Notes: generated by a model from the letters alone, not told the origin. Positions 7,905 to 15,879 are shown, counted from the first letter of the stretch. The stretch: DNA of 22,677 nt from Bacteroidales bacterium (GCA_017483985.1 JAFUUB010000105.1:1-22677); one strand, 5' to 3'. Numbers and translations: made by a program.

Positions 7905-10136
7905 TGGATAGCGACCCTGTTGATTTTCCTGCTCTCAGTTGGGACGAGGGCGGAAACCCCGGATACGGAAGTGTCGGACACCTTGTCCGCAGCTACCGTA
8001 GCGGCATCCATGAAGTTGCCCCTCCGGCTGGACCGGCTCGCATCCCCCTTCACATCGGCCTTTGTAATGGAGATGGAACAGAGGGGTCTGGGCAGTCCCC
8101 GGGCCCTCTCTGCCATCGTACCGAACCTCCACATCCCGGATTACGGCTCGGCCATGACTTCCTCGGTCTATCTGCGCGGCTTCGGCTCCCGCATCGACAA
8201 CCCGGTCCTCGGCCTGTATATCGATGATATACCGGTCCTGGACAAGAACCTCTACGATTTCGATTTCCTGGACATCCGCCGGGCGGACCTGCTGCGCGGG
8301 CCGCAGGGTACCCTGTACGGCCGCAATGCGATGACCGGCGTACTGAGCCTGGCGACTTTGGGCCCTTCCGTCTGGCAGGGCGGCCGGGCAGCGGCGGAAT
8401 ACGGTTCCGGCGGGACCTTCTCCGCCCGGGCTTCCTGGTATGGGGACCGGATCGGCATAGCAGCAGGTTTCCGTCATACGGACGGCTTCTACACCAATGA
8501 ATTTGACGGAAAGAAGGCCGATCCGTCCGACGCCGTATCGCTGCGGCTTCGCCATGAGCGCCGCCTCCGGGAGGACCTGCAGCTGGACCAGACCCTGTCC
8601 GCTTCCTGGCTGAAGCAGGGCGGATGGCCTTACCGGCAGTCTGTCGGCGGGGAAGTGCTCCCCGTGCAGTATAACGATGGCTCGGCCTACCGGCGGATCT
8701 CCGTGCTGGCCGGCAACAAACTGGTCTGGAAGCGGGAACGCTATACCCTGCACAGCATGACGAGCCTTCAGGGACTGTTCGACCGGATGGACATCGACCA
8801 GGATTTCACGACGGCTTCGATGTTCACCCTGACCCAGCGCCAGCGGCAGGGCGCCCTGACCCAGGAGATGGTTTTCAAGCCCGTGCCGAAGGTCTCCTGG
8901 TGGGACAGCCAGAGCGGCGTATTCGCCTTTGTCCGGTACAATGCCATGCATGCGCCCGTCCGGTTCAAGGAGGACGGTATCCGGACCCTGATCCTGGACA
9001 ATGCCAATGCCCATATCCCGGCCTATTTCGGGAAACTGGCCTTCGATGAAAACGAATTCGTCATCGGCAGCGATTTCGGCCTGTTCTCCTACAATGCCGC
9101 CCTGTACCACGAATCCTATTTCACCTTCGGCCGCTGGTCCCTGACCGCCGGGGTGCGGATCGACCATGAGGGCAACCATATGTCCTATGACAGCCAGGCC
9201 CTGGTGCATTACCGCCTGACGGGGACGATGTCGGACGGAACGCCGCTCATGCCGTCGTCACGGTCTTTTGAGACGGTTTACGAGGGCGATCGCGACCTGT
9301 TTTATTTCCAGGTCCTGCCCAAGATCTCCGCGCTGTATGATTTCGGGGAGGCTCAGGCCTGGGCGACGGTTTCAAAGGGATATAAATCCGGCGGTTTCAA
9401 CACCCAGCTTTTCTCCGATATCCTCCAGGGACAGATGATGGACGGCATGATGGCGGACATGGGGGTGCACCTGGACGGGGCAGGCGAGGGTACGACCGCT
9501 TCGAAGACCGCGTACAAGCCCGAGACCAGCCTGAGCGCTGAGATCGGGGGTCGCTACGCCCACGGCGGCGTGCGCCTGTCCGGCTCGTTGTTCTACATCC
9601 TGTGCCGCAACCAGCAGATTACCGTCTTTCCCCCCGGGAAGAATACGGGCCGCATGATGGCCAATGCCGGGCGTTCGGTTTCCTACGGGGCCGAAGTGGA
9701 AGCGGCGTATACCCACGGCGGGCTCTCCCTTTCCGGAGCCTGGGGGTATGCCCATGCCGCGTTCCAGGACTATTCCGACGGGAACAGCGACTATGCCGGC
9801 TGCCGGATCCCCTATGCGCCGGAGCATACCCTGTCCCTGCGGGGAAGCTACCGTTTCGACTTTAGCGGCCGCCGCGTCCGTTCCCTGACGGTGGGCCTGG
9901 ACGGGAGCGGCGTGGGCCGGATCTGGTGGAACGAGGACAATTCCCTCAGCCAGCCCTTCTATCTGCTCATGGGCGCGGACGTGACCCTTTCCTTCGAACA
10001 TTTCGACCTGTTCTGCACGGGTGCCAACCTGTTGGACCGGGAATACGATACGTTCTATTTCAAATCTGTCGGCAACAGTTTTTTCCAGCGGGGCAAACCG
10101 CGGCGGCTGTCGGCCGGCGTGCGTGTGACATTTTAA
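7899..10136 (+). CDS. TonB-dependent outer-membrane receptor
   Basis: This 745-residue TonB-dependent transporter has a signal peptide (residues 1-18, ending GTRA), a TonB-box-like segment (SDTLSAATVAA) and a plug domain (about 40-155) with VYLRGFGSRIDNPVLGLYID and the conserved RGPQGTLYGRNAMTGVL. A 22-strand-type β-barrel follows, ending in an aromatic C-terminus (FFQRGKPRRLSAGVRVTF). It lacks the N-terminal carboxypeptidase-like domain of SusC proteins and has no SusD partner, so it resembles siderophore, heme or cobalamin receptors more than glycan importers. The substrate is unknown. The GTG start is forced: it is the first possible start after an in-frame TAA at 7887, and only it supplies the signal peptide. 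Two AraC genes lie upstream and a small lipoprotein gene follows after 14 nt, probably in the same operon. Confidence 0.93.
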   Translation: MKWIATLLIFLLSVGTRAETPDTEVSDTLSAATVAASMKLPLRLDRLASPFTSAFVMEMEQRGLGSPRALSAIVPNLHIPDYGSAMTSSVYLRGFGSRIDNPVLGLYIDDIPVLDKNLYDFDFLDIRRADLLRGPQGTLYGRNAMTGVLSLATLGPSVWQGGRAAAEYGSGGTFSARASWYGDRIGIAAGFRHTDGFYTNEFDGKKADPSDAVSLRLRHERRLREDLQLDQTLSASWLKQGGWPYRQSVGGEVLPVQYNDGSAYRRISVLAGNKLVWKRERYTLHSMTSLQGLFDRMDIDQDFTTASMFTLTQRQRQGALTQEMVFKPVPKVSWWDSQSGVFAFVRYNAMHAPVRFKEDGIRTLILDNANAHIPAYFGKLAFDENEFVIGSDFGLFSYNAALYHESYFTFGRWSLTAGVRIDHEGNHMSYDSQALVHYRLTGTMSDGTPLMPSSRSFETVYEGDRDLFYFQVLPKISALYDFGEAQAWATVSKGYKSGGFNTQLFSDILQGQMMDGMMADMGVHLDGAGEGTTASKTAYKPETSLSAEIGGRYAHGGVRLSGSLFYILCRNQQITVFPPGKNTGRMMANAGRSVSYGAEVEAAYTHGGLSLSGAWGYAHAAFQDYSDGNSDYAGCRIPYAPEHTLSLRGSYRFDFSGRRVRSLTVGLDGSGVGRIWWNEDNSLSQPFYLLMGADVTLSFEHFDLFCTGANLLDREYDTFYFKSVGNSFFQRGKPRRLSAGVRVTF

Positions 10137-10150
10137 ACTTACAAATAGAG

Positions 10151-10612
10151 ATGAAAAAAGTATTGATGCTGCTGGCAGCCGCTGCGCTGCTGGTTTCCTG
10201 CGGGAAAGACAACAAGGATGAAAATCCTGCGAATGAATTTGCCGGAGCCACTTACTCCGGGACGGTTTCCGTCGTCTACAAAGGGGAAACCGTGGAAACG
10301 CCGAACGTGACCATTGATGCGATGGTCGAGGAGAATGCGACGACGATGGACCTGCTGTTCCACCAGATCCAGTTCGTGCCCGCCATGCCGGCGATGGATG
10401 TCATGGTCCCCGGAATCCCTTTTACCATCGATGCGGCCGGGAAGGTGACCTTCGGCGGTGAAGACATTATCCCGACCACCTACCCCAATCCGATGCCGGT
10501 CGAGCGGTACAAAGTTTCAGGATTTACCGGGACGATCGAGGGTGATAAAATCTCCTTCTCCCTGAACTTCGGTGCCTTCCCGACGTCTTATACAGGTACG
10601 GAAACGAAGTAG
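10151..10612 (+). CDS. Small calycin-like lipoprotein
   Basis: This 153-residue protein has a lipoprotein signal (MKKVLMLLAAAALLVSCGKD; the lipid-modified Cys is residue 17). The mature part (EFAGATYSGTVSVVYKGETV and onward) is an alternating β-strand pattern beginning with a G-x-Y-x-G-T-V motif and ending with a TGTIEGDKISFSLNF strand. This resembles the calycin/lipocalin-like lipoproteins common in Bacteroidales. It lies 14 nt after the TonB receptor and is likely co-transcribed, so it may be a surface or periplasmic partner that binds the same ligand. The lipoprotein call is firm, the fold call moderate, and the function unknown. Confidence 0.85.
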   Translation: MKKVLMLLAAAALLVSCGKDNKDENPANEFAGATYSGTVSVVYKGETVETPNVTIDAMVEENATTMDLLFHQIQFVPAMPAMDVMVPGIPFTIDAAGKVTFGGEDIIPTTYPNPMPVERYKVSGFTGTIEGDKISFSLNFGAFPTSYTGTETK

Positions 10613-10678
10613 ACGGTACCCACAAACAATTGATTTAACACGAAATGAAAAATTTTCCTTAAAAATTGTAAGAAAAAA

Positions 10679-10710
10679 TTTGCACAAAACGATTTAAAGG
10701 CGTACCTTTG
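10679..10710 (+). promoter_or_regulatory. Strong Bacteroidetes-type promoter (−33 and −7)
   Basis: TTTG at 10679-10682 and TACCTTTG at 10703-10710 are separated by exactly 20 nt. Both elements match the Bacteroidetes consensus fully (TTTG, then TAnnTTTG). This is the best promoter in the window, and no gene starts directly behind it. Transcription should begin near 10716. Confidence 0.75.
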
Positions 10711-10715
10711 CATCC

Positions 10716-10807
10716 GGACATTCGAAAAGTTTTTTTCATGTCTATTTGTTAAGTTCGTTTTATATACGGGCCGGAGTTTTGGGGAAAGCTCCGGCCTTTC
10801 TTATTTT
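10716..10807 (+). ncRNA. Candidate small RNA, about 90 nt
   Basis: A consensus promoter and a strong intrinsic terminator enclose about 90 nt with no sensible reading frame. The proximal part is A/U-rich and could base-pair with targets; the distal part is the terminator stem. I do not recognise it as tRNA, 6S, tmRNA or a known riboswitch. Alternatives are a leader transcript ending prematurely before the permease gene, or simply the terminator of the upstream operon with an incidental promoter. The 5' end is estimated from promoter position. Confidence 0.45.
10769..10807 (+). terminator. Strong intrinsic terminator with GGGG loop
   Basis: GGCCGGAGTTTT (10769-10780) pairs with AAAGCTCCGGCC (10785-10796) around a 4-nt GGGG loop; one of the 12 pairs is a T·G wobble. 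A T-rich tail (TTTCTTATTTT, 10797-10807) follows. It would end the candidate small RNA and any read-through from the TonB receptor operon. Confidence 0.8.
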
Positions 10808-10819
10808 AATCATCTCGCT

Positions 10820-10870
10820 GACGCTTCGCCACGCGGCTGGAGCCGCTTTGGATAAGAGGGTTTGGGGGTA
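10820..10870. repeat. REP-like palindromic sequence
   Basis: GCGGCT (10833-10838) and AGCCGC (10841-10846) form a perfect palindrome with a 2-nt centre, within a GC-rich patch in an otherwise A/T-rich gap. The patch also has short repeated motifs (GACGCTTCGCCACGC). It resembles short dispersed palindromes of Bacteroidales genomes, but a single copy cannot prove this. Confidence 0.35.
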
Positions 10871-10916
10871 TGGTGCGATTTTTCGGGCGGACTGATATTT
10901 TTCTGAAATTTTTTAA

Positions 10917-10924
10917 TAAATTTG
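10917..10924 (+). promoter_or_regulatory. −7 element of the sugar permease gene
   Basis: TAAATTTG matches TAnnTTTG exactly and lies 73 nt before the ATG at 10998. A clear −33 TTTG is missing. The predicted transcript would begin around 10930, right at a small hairpin: GTCGC at 10932-10936 and GCGAC at 10943-10947, with a 6-nt loop. A hairpin there may stabilise the 5' end of the mRNA. Confidence 0.55.
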
Positions 10925-10997
10925 TACAATTGTCGCTTGAAAGCGACGATGGTTACTGACCCCGAAATCTTAATACTAAAACATAAACAAAAACACA

Positions 10998-12233
10998 ATG
11001 ACACAAAAATCCAACAGCAATCTGGTGGCCATCATCACCATGATGTTCCTCTTCGCGATGATTTCCTTCGTCACGAACATGGCCGCCCCGTTCGGCAGCA
11101 TTTGGGAGCAGCATTACAGCTGGGCCCGTATGATGGGTAACATGATGAACTTCGCGGCTTATCTCTTCATGGGTATTCCCGCGGGTGTCATGATTACGAA
11201 AATCGGTTACAAGAAGACCGCCCTCGTCGCGCTTTGCCTCGGTTTTATCGGCATTGCCGTGCAGCTGATCTCCAGTAAGATGGATGTCAACTCCATCAGC
11301 ACCTATGTGGTGTATCTGCTGGGTGCTTTCATCTGCGGCTTCTGCGTCTGTATCCTCAACACCGTGGTCAATCCGATGCTGAACCTTCTCGGCGGCGGCG
11401 GCAACCGCGGCAACCAGCTCGTCCAGACCGGTGGTTCCCTGAACTCCCTCGCCGGTACGCTGACTCCGATGCTCGCCGGTGCGATGATCGGTACGATCAC
11501 GGCGGACACCACCCTCGGCTCCGTTTCCCCGCTGCTGCTGATCGCCCTCGCCATTTTCGCCATCTCCTTCGTCATCGTGTGGTTCACGAAGCTGAATGAG
11601 CCTGAGACTGAGAAGATGGATGTCATGGCCGGCGTGAAAGGTGCGCTCCAGTATCGTCACCTTGTCCTCGGTATCATCGCCATCTTCTTCTATGTCGGTA
11701 TCGAGGTCGGTATCCCGGGCCAGCTCCTTTCCTATCTCGGCACTCCGGGCGGCGTGCTTGGAAACATGGCTGTCGCCGGCACCATTGCCGCCATTTACTG
11801 GCTGCTGATGCTGATCGGCCGTTTCACGAGCTCCCTGATCTCCGGAAAGGTTTCTCCCCGTACCCAGCTTACCGCGATGACCGCCCTGGCCATCCTGCTG
11901 CTTGTCATCGCCATCTTCATGCCTGAAAGCCAGCATATGGTCCTCCGTGGCGCCGAAGTTCCGACCAAGGTGCTCTTCATCATCCTCTGCGGTATCTGCA
12001 CCTCCATCATGTGGGGCGTCATCTTCAACCTGGCGACCGAAGGCCTCGGCAAATACACGGCTTCCGCTTCCGGTCTTTTCATGACCATGGTCGTCGGTGG
12101 TGGCCTGATGCCGCTCATCCAGGACCTGCTCGCCAAGAAGATCGGTGACATCAACAGCTACTGGCTCGTCATCGCCATGCTCGTTTATATCCTCTACTTC
12201 GCCATCTCCGGATCGAAGGTTAAGAAAGCATAA
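10998..12233 (+). CDS. Sugar permease of the major facilitator superfamily (FucP/GluP type)
   Basis: This 411-residue inner-membrane protein has about 12 hydrophobic segments and short loops. It belongs with proton-coupled sugar permeases of the fucose/glucose-galactose type. Visible family features include GIPAGVMITKIGYKKTALVA (the loop between segments 2 and 3) and a central cytoplasmic loop near LNEPETEKM. It starts at ATG 10998 with a leader of about 67 nt, and a ROK-family sugar kinase follows after 12 nt. The pair implies uptake of a hexose followed by phosphorylation in the cytoplasm. Glucose is likely but not shown. Codon use is strongly biased to GGT/GGC, CTC and ATC, which suggests good expression. 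Confidence 0.9.
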   Translation: MTQKSNSNLVAIITMMFLFAMISFVTNMAAPFGSIWEQHYSWARMMGNMMNFAAYLFMGIPAGVMITKIGYKKTALVALCLGFIGIAVQLISSKMDVNSISTYVVYLLGAFICGFCVCILNTVVNPMLNLLGGGGNRGNQLVQTGGSLNSLAGTLTPMLAGAMIGTITADTTLGSVSPLLLIALAIFAISFVIVWFTKLNEPETEKMDVMAGVKGALQYRHLVLGIIAIFFYVGIEVGIPGQLLSYLGTPGGVLGNMAVAGTIAAIYWLLMLIGRFTSSLISGKVSPRTQLTAMTALAILLLVIAIFMPESQHMVLRGAEVPTKVLFIILCGICTSIMWGVIFNLATEGLGKYTASASGLFMTMVVGGGLMPLIQDLLAKKIGDINSYWLVIAMLVYILYFAISGSKVKKA

Positions 12234-12245
12234 TTATCCCAATAT

Positions 12246-13205
12246 ATGGCACAAGAACTTGTAATCGGAATTGATGTAGGTGGACAGACCACCAAATGCG
12301 GCGTCGTCGACGCCCGCGGTACCGTGCTTGCACAGACTGTCATCCGCTCGGATACCTATACCACCGTCGAACCCTATATCGCCGAACTGGCGGAAGCCCT
12401 GAAGCGCATCATCGTCGAGGCGAAGGGAGAAGGCCTGATCCGTGGCATCGGCGTCGGCGCTCCGAACGGAAACTATTATACCGGTAACATCGAGAACGCC
12501 GTCAACCTGACCTGGGGCGGCACGCATGTGATCGAATTCGCGAAGCTTCTCTCCGACGCGATGGACGGCATCCCGGTCTCCCTGACCAATGATGCAAATG
12601 CCGCCGCCATGGGCGAAATGACCTACGGCGCCGCCCGCGGTATGAAGAACTTCATCATGATTACCCTCGGCACCGGCGTCGGTTCCGGTATCGTCATCGA
12701 CGGCAAGATGGTCTACGGCCATGACGGCTTCGCCGGCGAACTCGGCCACACCTGCGCCGTCCGCCACAACGGCCGCGTCTGCAACTGCGGCAAGACCGGT
12801 TGCCTGGAGACCTACTGCTCCGCCATCGGTATGGCCCGCACGGCCCGCGAGTGGCTCGAAATGAGCGACGAACCGTCCCTGCTCCGCAGCCTCGACAAGA
12901 TCACCTCGAAGGATATCTATGATGCTGCCAAGGAAGGTGACAATCTGGCCCTCAAGCTCTTCGACTTCACCGGCCGCATGCTGGGCGAAAAGCTCGCCGA
13001 CTTCATCGAGTTCTCCGCTCCGGAGGCGATCGTTCTCTTCGGCGGCCTGGCCCGCAGCAAGGAGTTCCTCACCGAGCCGATCCTCAAGGCCATGAACGAG
13101 AATGTCCTGCCGCTCTGGCGCGGCAAGGTCAAGCTGGTTTACTCCCAGCTCAAGGAGTCCGATGCCGCCATCCTCGGCGCTTCCGCCCTCGCTTGGGAAC
13201 TGTAG
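12246..13205 (+). CDS. ROK-family sugar kinase (glucokinase-like)
   Basis: This 319-residue cytoplasmic ROK kinase would phosphorylate a hexose with ATP. The phosphate-binding motif is DVGGQT (residues 10-15). The catalytic Asp is D116 (NDAN, 115-118). The sugar-binding GELGH motif covers 164-168. The zinc site is made by H168 with C179, C181 and C186 in VCNCGKTGCLE. Nothing essential is missing. Its position 12 nt after the permease makes glucose or a related hexose the likely substrate. ROK proteins also include fructokinases, N-acetylhexosamine kinases and allokinases, so the exact sugar is open. There is no N-terminal DNA-binding domain, so it is not a ROK repressor. Confidence 0.92.
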   Translation: MAQELVIGIDVGGQTTKCGVVDARGTVLAQTVIRSDTYTTVEPYIAELAEALKRIIVEAKGEGLIRGIGVGAPNGNYYTGNIENAVNLTWGGTHVIEFAKLLSDAMDGIPVSLTNDANAAAMGEMTYGAARGMKNFIMITLGTGVGSGIVIDGKMVYGHDGFAGELGHTCAVRHNGRVCNCGKTGCLETYCSAIGMARTAREWLEMSDEPSLLRSLDKITSKDIYDAAKEGDNLALKLFDFTGRMLGEKLADFIEFSAPEAIVLFGGLARSKEFLTEPILKAMNENVLPLWRGKVKLVYSQLKESDAAILGASALAWEL

Positions 13206-13218
13206 ACTTTCCAGACCT

Positions 13219-13319
13219 ATCCAAAAGAACCTGTCCGGTTCTGTCGACATTGGCTCCCAAAAAGGGAGGGGACCCACTAAGTGGGGAGGATCGACAGAAC
13301 CGGACAGGTTCTTTTGGAT
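13219..13319. repeat. 101-bp element with perfect 29-bp inverted arms and nested hairpins
   Basis: The left arm (13219-13247, beginning ATCCAAAAGAACC) is the exact reverse complement of the right arm (13291-13319, ending GGTTCTTTTGGAT). Each arm contains its own small palindrome, GAACC-TGTCC-GGTTC. The 43-nt centre holds two more hairpins: CTCCC-AAAAA-GGGAG (13254-13268) and CCCAC-TAA-GTGGG (13273-13285). It fills the gap between the convergent ROK kinase and lysA genes, starting 3 nt after the lysA stop, so it would end transcription from both sides. Arm length and nesting exceed a usual terminator and suggest a REPIN- or MITE-like element. No target-site duplication is visible. Confidence 0.85.
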
Positions 13320-13322
13320 TTA

Positions 13323-14486
13323 TTACTCCGGCTCGTCCGAAAAGACGGTCCGGGCGGGTTTCCGCATGTTGTAGGTGCTGCTCATGACGGCGCCGTAGGC
13401 TCCGGCGCTGCGCAGGGCGACGAGGTCGCCCCGGCGGGTGAGGGGCAGGGTCCGGTCCTCGGCGAAGAGGTCCGTGGTCTCGCAAACGGGACCGACGACA
13501 TCGTAAAGCCGGAGCTCATCCGATTCGTACGTGAGGTTCTCGATCTTGTGATACGCCCCGTAGAGGGCCGGCCGCAGCAGGTCGTTCATGCCCGCATCCA
13601 GGATGACGAAACTCTTCCGCTCGCCTTCCTTGACAAAGATTACGCGGCTGACCAGCGAGGCGCACTGGGCCACGAGCGCGCGGCCCGGCTCGACATGGAT
13701 CTGCTGGTCCGGGCGATGCCTCAAATGCTCCGTCAGGGTCTGGAACCAGAGTCCGAACTCCGGGATGGCATGGCTGTCCGGATTGTAATAATCCACCCCC
13801 AGGCCGCCACCCAGGTCGATGTTGTCGACCCGCAGCCCCTGGTTCTCGAAATGGCTGACAATCCCGTTCGCGCTGATGCATTCATGCGTGAACACATTCT
13901 CCACGTCCGTGATCTGGGACCCGATATGGAAATGCAGTCCCTTGAAATTCAGATTCTTGCTCGACTTGAACAGGGCGATGACCCGGTCCATGTCCTTCTT
14001 CGGGATGCCGAACTTGTCCATCTCCAGGCCGGTCGTGATGAACCGGTGCGTATGGGCGTCCACATCCGGATTGATCCGGACGGAAACATTCGCTTTCAGC
14101 CCCAGCCCGCCGGCCAGCTGTTCCAGGGTCTCGAGCTCCTCAATGGACTCGCTGTTGAACGAACCGATTCCGGCGCACAGGGCATCGCGCAGCTCCTCAT
14201 CGGTCTTTCCGACGCCGGCAAAGACGATTCTCTCCGCCGGAAAGCCATGCTCCAGCGCATACAGGACCTCGTTCCCGCTGACGCAGTCCGCCCCCAGGCC
14301 GGCCGCAGCGATGTAATCCACGAGCCGCGGTTCGGCGTTGGCCTTGATCGAATAATGCACCAGGACCCCGTATTCGGCCGACAGGGCCGCCACCGTATCG
14401 ATTGTCCGGCGGAACAGGTCCATGTCATAGTACCAGAAGGGGGTCTGTACCGTCCGGAGGTCCTTTATGTTCTTGAGTTTAAGCAT
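13323..14486 (-). CDS. lysA: Diaminopimelate decarboxylase
   Basis: This PLP-dependent enzyme catalyses the last step of lysine synthesis, meso-diaminopimelate to L-lysine and CO2. It has 387 residues. The PLP lysine is K48 in HYSIKANAEPR. Other family marks are HFHIGSQI, the glycine-rich GGGLGVDY, the EPGRALVAQ segment of the phosphate-binding region, and the C-terminal CETTDLFAEDR and GAYGAVMSSTYN motifs, which carry active-site residues of the partner subunit. The ATG at 14486 lies inside the end of lysC (8-nt overlap), so the two are translationally coupled. Confidence 0.95.
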   Translation of the reverse strand: MLKLKNIKDLRTVQTPFWYYDMDLFRRTIDTVAALSAEYGVLVHYSIKANAEPRLVDYIAAAGLGADCVSGNEVLYALEHGFPAERIVFAGVGKTDEELRDALCAGIGSFNSESIEELETLEQLAGGLGLKANVSVRINPDVDAHTHRFITTGLEMDKFGIPKKDMDRVIALFKSSKNLNFKGLHFHIGSQITDVENVFTHECISANGIVSHFENQGLRVDNIDLGGGLGVDYYNPDSHAIPEFGLWFQTLTEHLRHRPDQQIHVEPGRALVAQCASLVSRVIFVKEGERKSFVILDAGMNDLLRPALYGAYHKIENLTYESDELRLYDVVGPVCETTDLFAEDRTLPLTRRGDLVALRSAGAYGAVMSSTYNMRKPARTVFSDEPE

Positions 14487-15837
14487 GATTCTCGAAAAGA
14501 TACTGGTGGATCTGGCGGACGGTGTCCCGGCAGATGTCCCGGTCCACGACGACGCTCAGGTTGATAAAGGTCGCTCCCTGGGAAATCATGTGGATGCCCC
14601 GTTTTCCGATGGCCTTGGACAGGGCGGAGAGCAGGTCGGCCTCGGCATGGAGGTTCTTGCCGATAACGGAGACCTGCGCCTTGTCGCGGTCGACGGTCAC
14701 TTCCGCGAATTCCGACAGCTCCCGGACGACGGCCGTCGTATTGACGTTGCCGTCCACGGTGACGGAAATGGTCGCTTCCGAAGTGCTGATCAGGTCCACG
14801 GCAACCTTGTGGGCGCTGAAGACGCTGAAGACCCGGGCCAGGAAGCCCGAGACGCCCAGCATCTTGGCGGAGAAGATGTTGATGACCTGGATGTTCTCCT
14901 TGCTGGAGACGGACTTGATCCCGTCCGGAATGCGTTCCGCCCCGAAGATGCCGGTCCCTTCCCGGTCGGGATGGGTCGAATCGAGGACATAGATCGGGAT
15001 GCCCAGCCGGACGGCGGGCTCGATGGTCATCGGATGCAGGACTTTGGCGCCGAAATGGGCCATTTCCGCCGCTTCCTCGAAAGCGATTTCCCGCATCGTG
15101 ACCGGGTGCTCCACCACGCGCGGATCGGCGGTCATGACCCCGTCCACGTCGGTCCAGATCTGGACCTCTTCCGCACCGAGGGCCATGCCCAGAAGGGATG
15201 CGGTATAGTCGGAGCCGCCGCGGCCGAGGACGGTGGTGTCGCCGCCGGCCGTCGAAGAGACGAAACCTTGGGTGATGACCGCCTGCACGTTCCGGAAGGC
15301 ATTTTCGATTTCGGCAGGTACGGCTGCCTGGATGGCGGCCTTGTCCGGCTCGCCTTTCAGGTAATCGTTGTCCGTGATGATCAGTTTCTTGGCATCAACG
15401 AGGTTGGTACGGATGCCGCGGGCGTTGAGGGTATAGCAGATGATCGTGGAGGAGAGCACTTCGCCGCGGGAAATGATGCGGGCCCGGCTCTTCGGGGTCA
15501 GGTCTCCGACGATGCACACGGCATGGACGAAGGCCTCGAGCTCCTGGCAGAGCAGCCCGACTTTGTTGTAGGCTTCATCCAGGAATTCCGTTCCGGTCAG
15601 CAGTTCTTCCGCCAGGTCCAGATGCCGCTTTTTCAGGGCTGCAATCGCCTCCAGCGCCGCTTCGGTATGGCGTGCGGCGGCTTCGTCGCAGATCTTGTAG
15701 AGCAGGTCCGTGATCTTGGAAAGGGCGGATACGACGACGACGGGCCTGCGGTCAAGGCGGTCCCGTACGATTTCAATAACGCGGGAGATGGCGGGTCCGT
15801 CCTGAACGGAGGTGCCGCCGAATTTCATGATGATCAT
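14479..15837 (-). CDS. lysC: Aspartate kinase (aspartokinase, lysine-sensitive type)
   Basis: It phosphorylates aspartate, the entry step to lysine, diaminopimelate, threonine and methionine. It has 452 residues from the ATG at 15837. KFGGTS at residues 5-10 is the kinase signature, GRGGSD at about 205-210 belongs to the active site, and two ACT domains at the C-terminus (about 310-380 and 385-450) would bind the feedback inhibitor. There is no fused homoserine dehydrogenase. A longer frame opens at a TTG (15861), but that codon overlaps the −7 promoter element, so the ATG at 15837 (MIIMKFGG) or 15828 is correct. Pairing with lysA suggests lysine feedback, which is inference. Confidence 0.95.
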   Translation of the reverse strand: MIIMKFGGTSVQDGPAISRVIEIVRDRLDRRPVVVVSALSKITDLLYKICDEAAARHTEAALEAIAALKKRHLDLAEELLTGTEFLDEAYNKVGLLCQELEAFVHAVCIVGDLTPKSRARIISRGEVLSSTIICYTLNARGIRTNLVDAKKLIITDNDYLKGEPDKAAIQAAVPAEIENAFRNVQAVITQGFVSSTAGGDTTVLGRGGSDYTASLLGMALGAEEVQIWTDVDGVMTADPRVVEHPVTMREIAFEEAAEMAHFGAKVLHPMTIEPAVRLGIPIYVLDSTHPDREGTGIFGAERIPDGIKSVSSKENIQVINIFSAKMLGVSGFLARVFSVFSAHKVAVDLISTSEATISVTVDGNVNTTAVVRELSEFAEVTVDRDKAQVSVIGKNLHAEADLLSALSKAIGKRGIHMISQGATFINLSVVVDRDICRDTVRQIHQYLFENHA

Positions 15838-15858
15838 ATTGTCAAGTTCGTTCGGCGG

Positions 15859-15866
15859 CAAAGATA
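15859..15866 (-). promoter_or_regulatory. −7 element of the lysC-lysA operon
   Basis: On the minus strand TATCTTTG matches TAnnTTTG exactly, within the typical context TTTTTTCGTATCTTTGC. It lies 21 nt before the lysC ATG in the 42-nt gap after the response-regulator gene. The −33 position falls at the end of that gene and has no clear TTTG. It fixes lysC as the start of a new transcription unit. Confidence 0.6.
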
Positions 15867-15879
15867 CGAAAAAATCTTG

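Larger units (their letters stand above)
10613..10997. other. 385-nt gene-free region with a promoter-terminator unit, a REP-like palindrome and a second promoter
   Basis: The gap between the lipoprotein gene and the sugar permease holds, in order, an A/T-rich stretch, a strong promoter (10679-10710), a short stretch without a usable reading frame, a strong terminator (10769-10807), a REP-like palindrome (about 10820-10870) and the permease promoter (10917-10924) with a leader hairpin. The only ATG between the first promoter and the terminator (10738) opens a four-codon frame, MSIC. The parts are listed separately. Confidence 0.8.

Noticed and set aside
10738..10752. A tiny frame (MSIC) in the candidate small-RNA region
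   Set aside because: Four codons without a recognisable ribosome site or regulatory codon run give no support for a leader peptide.
10953..11936. A 327-codon minus-strand frame rich in His, Asp, Glu and Gln opposite the sugar permease
   Set aside because: The composition is the antisense image of a hydrophobic membrane protein, and the permease frame has consistent membrane segments and family motifs.
15838..15861. TTG start of lysC at 15861
   Set aside because: The TTG is part of the −7 promoter element TATCTTTG, so it cannot lie in the mRNA. The ATG at 15837 fits the family start.
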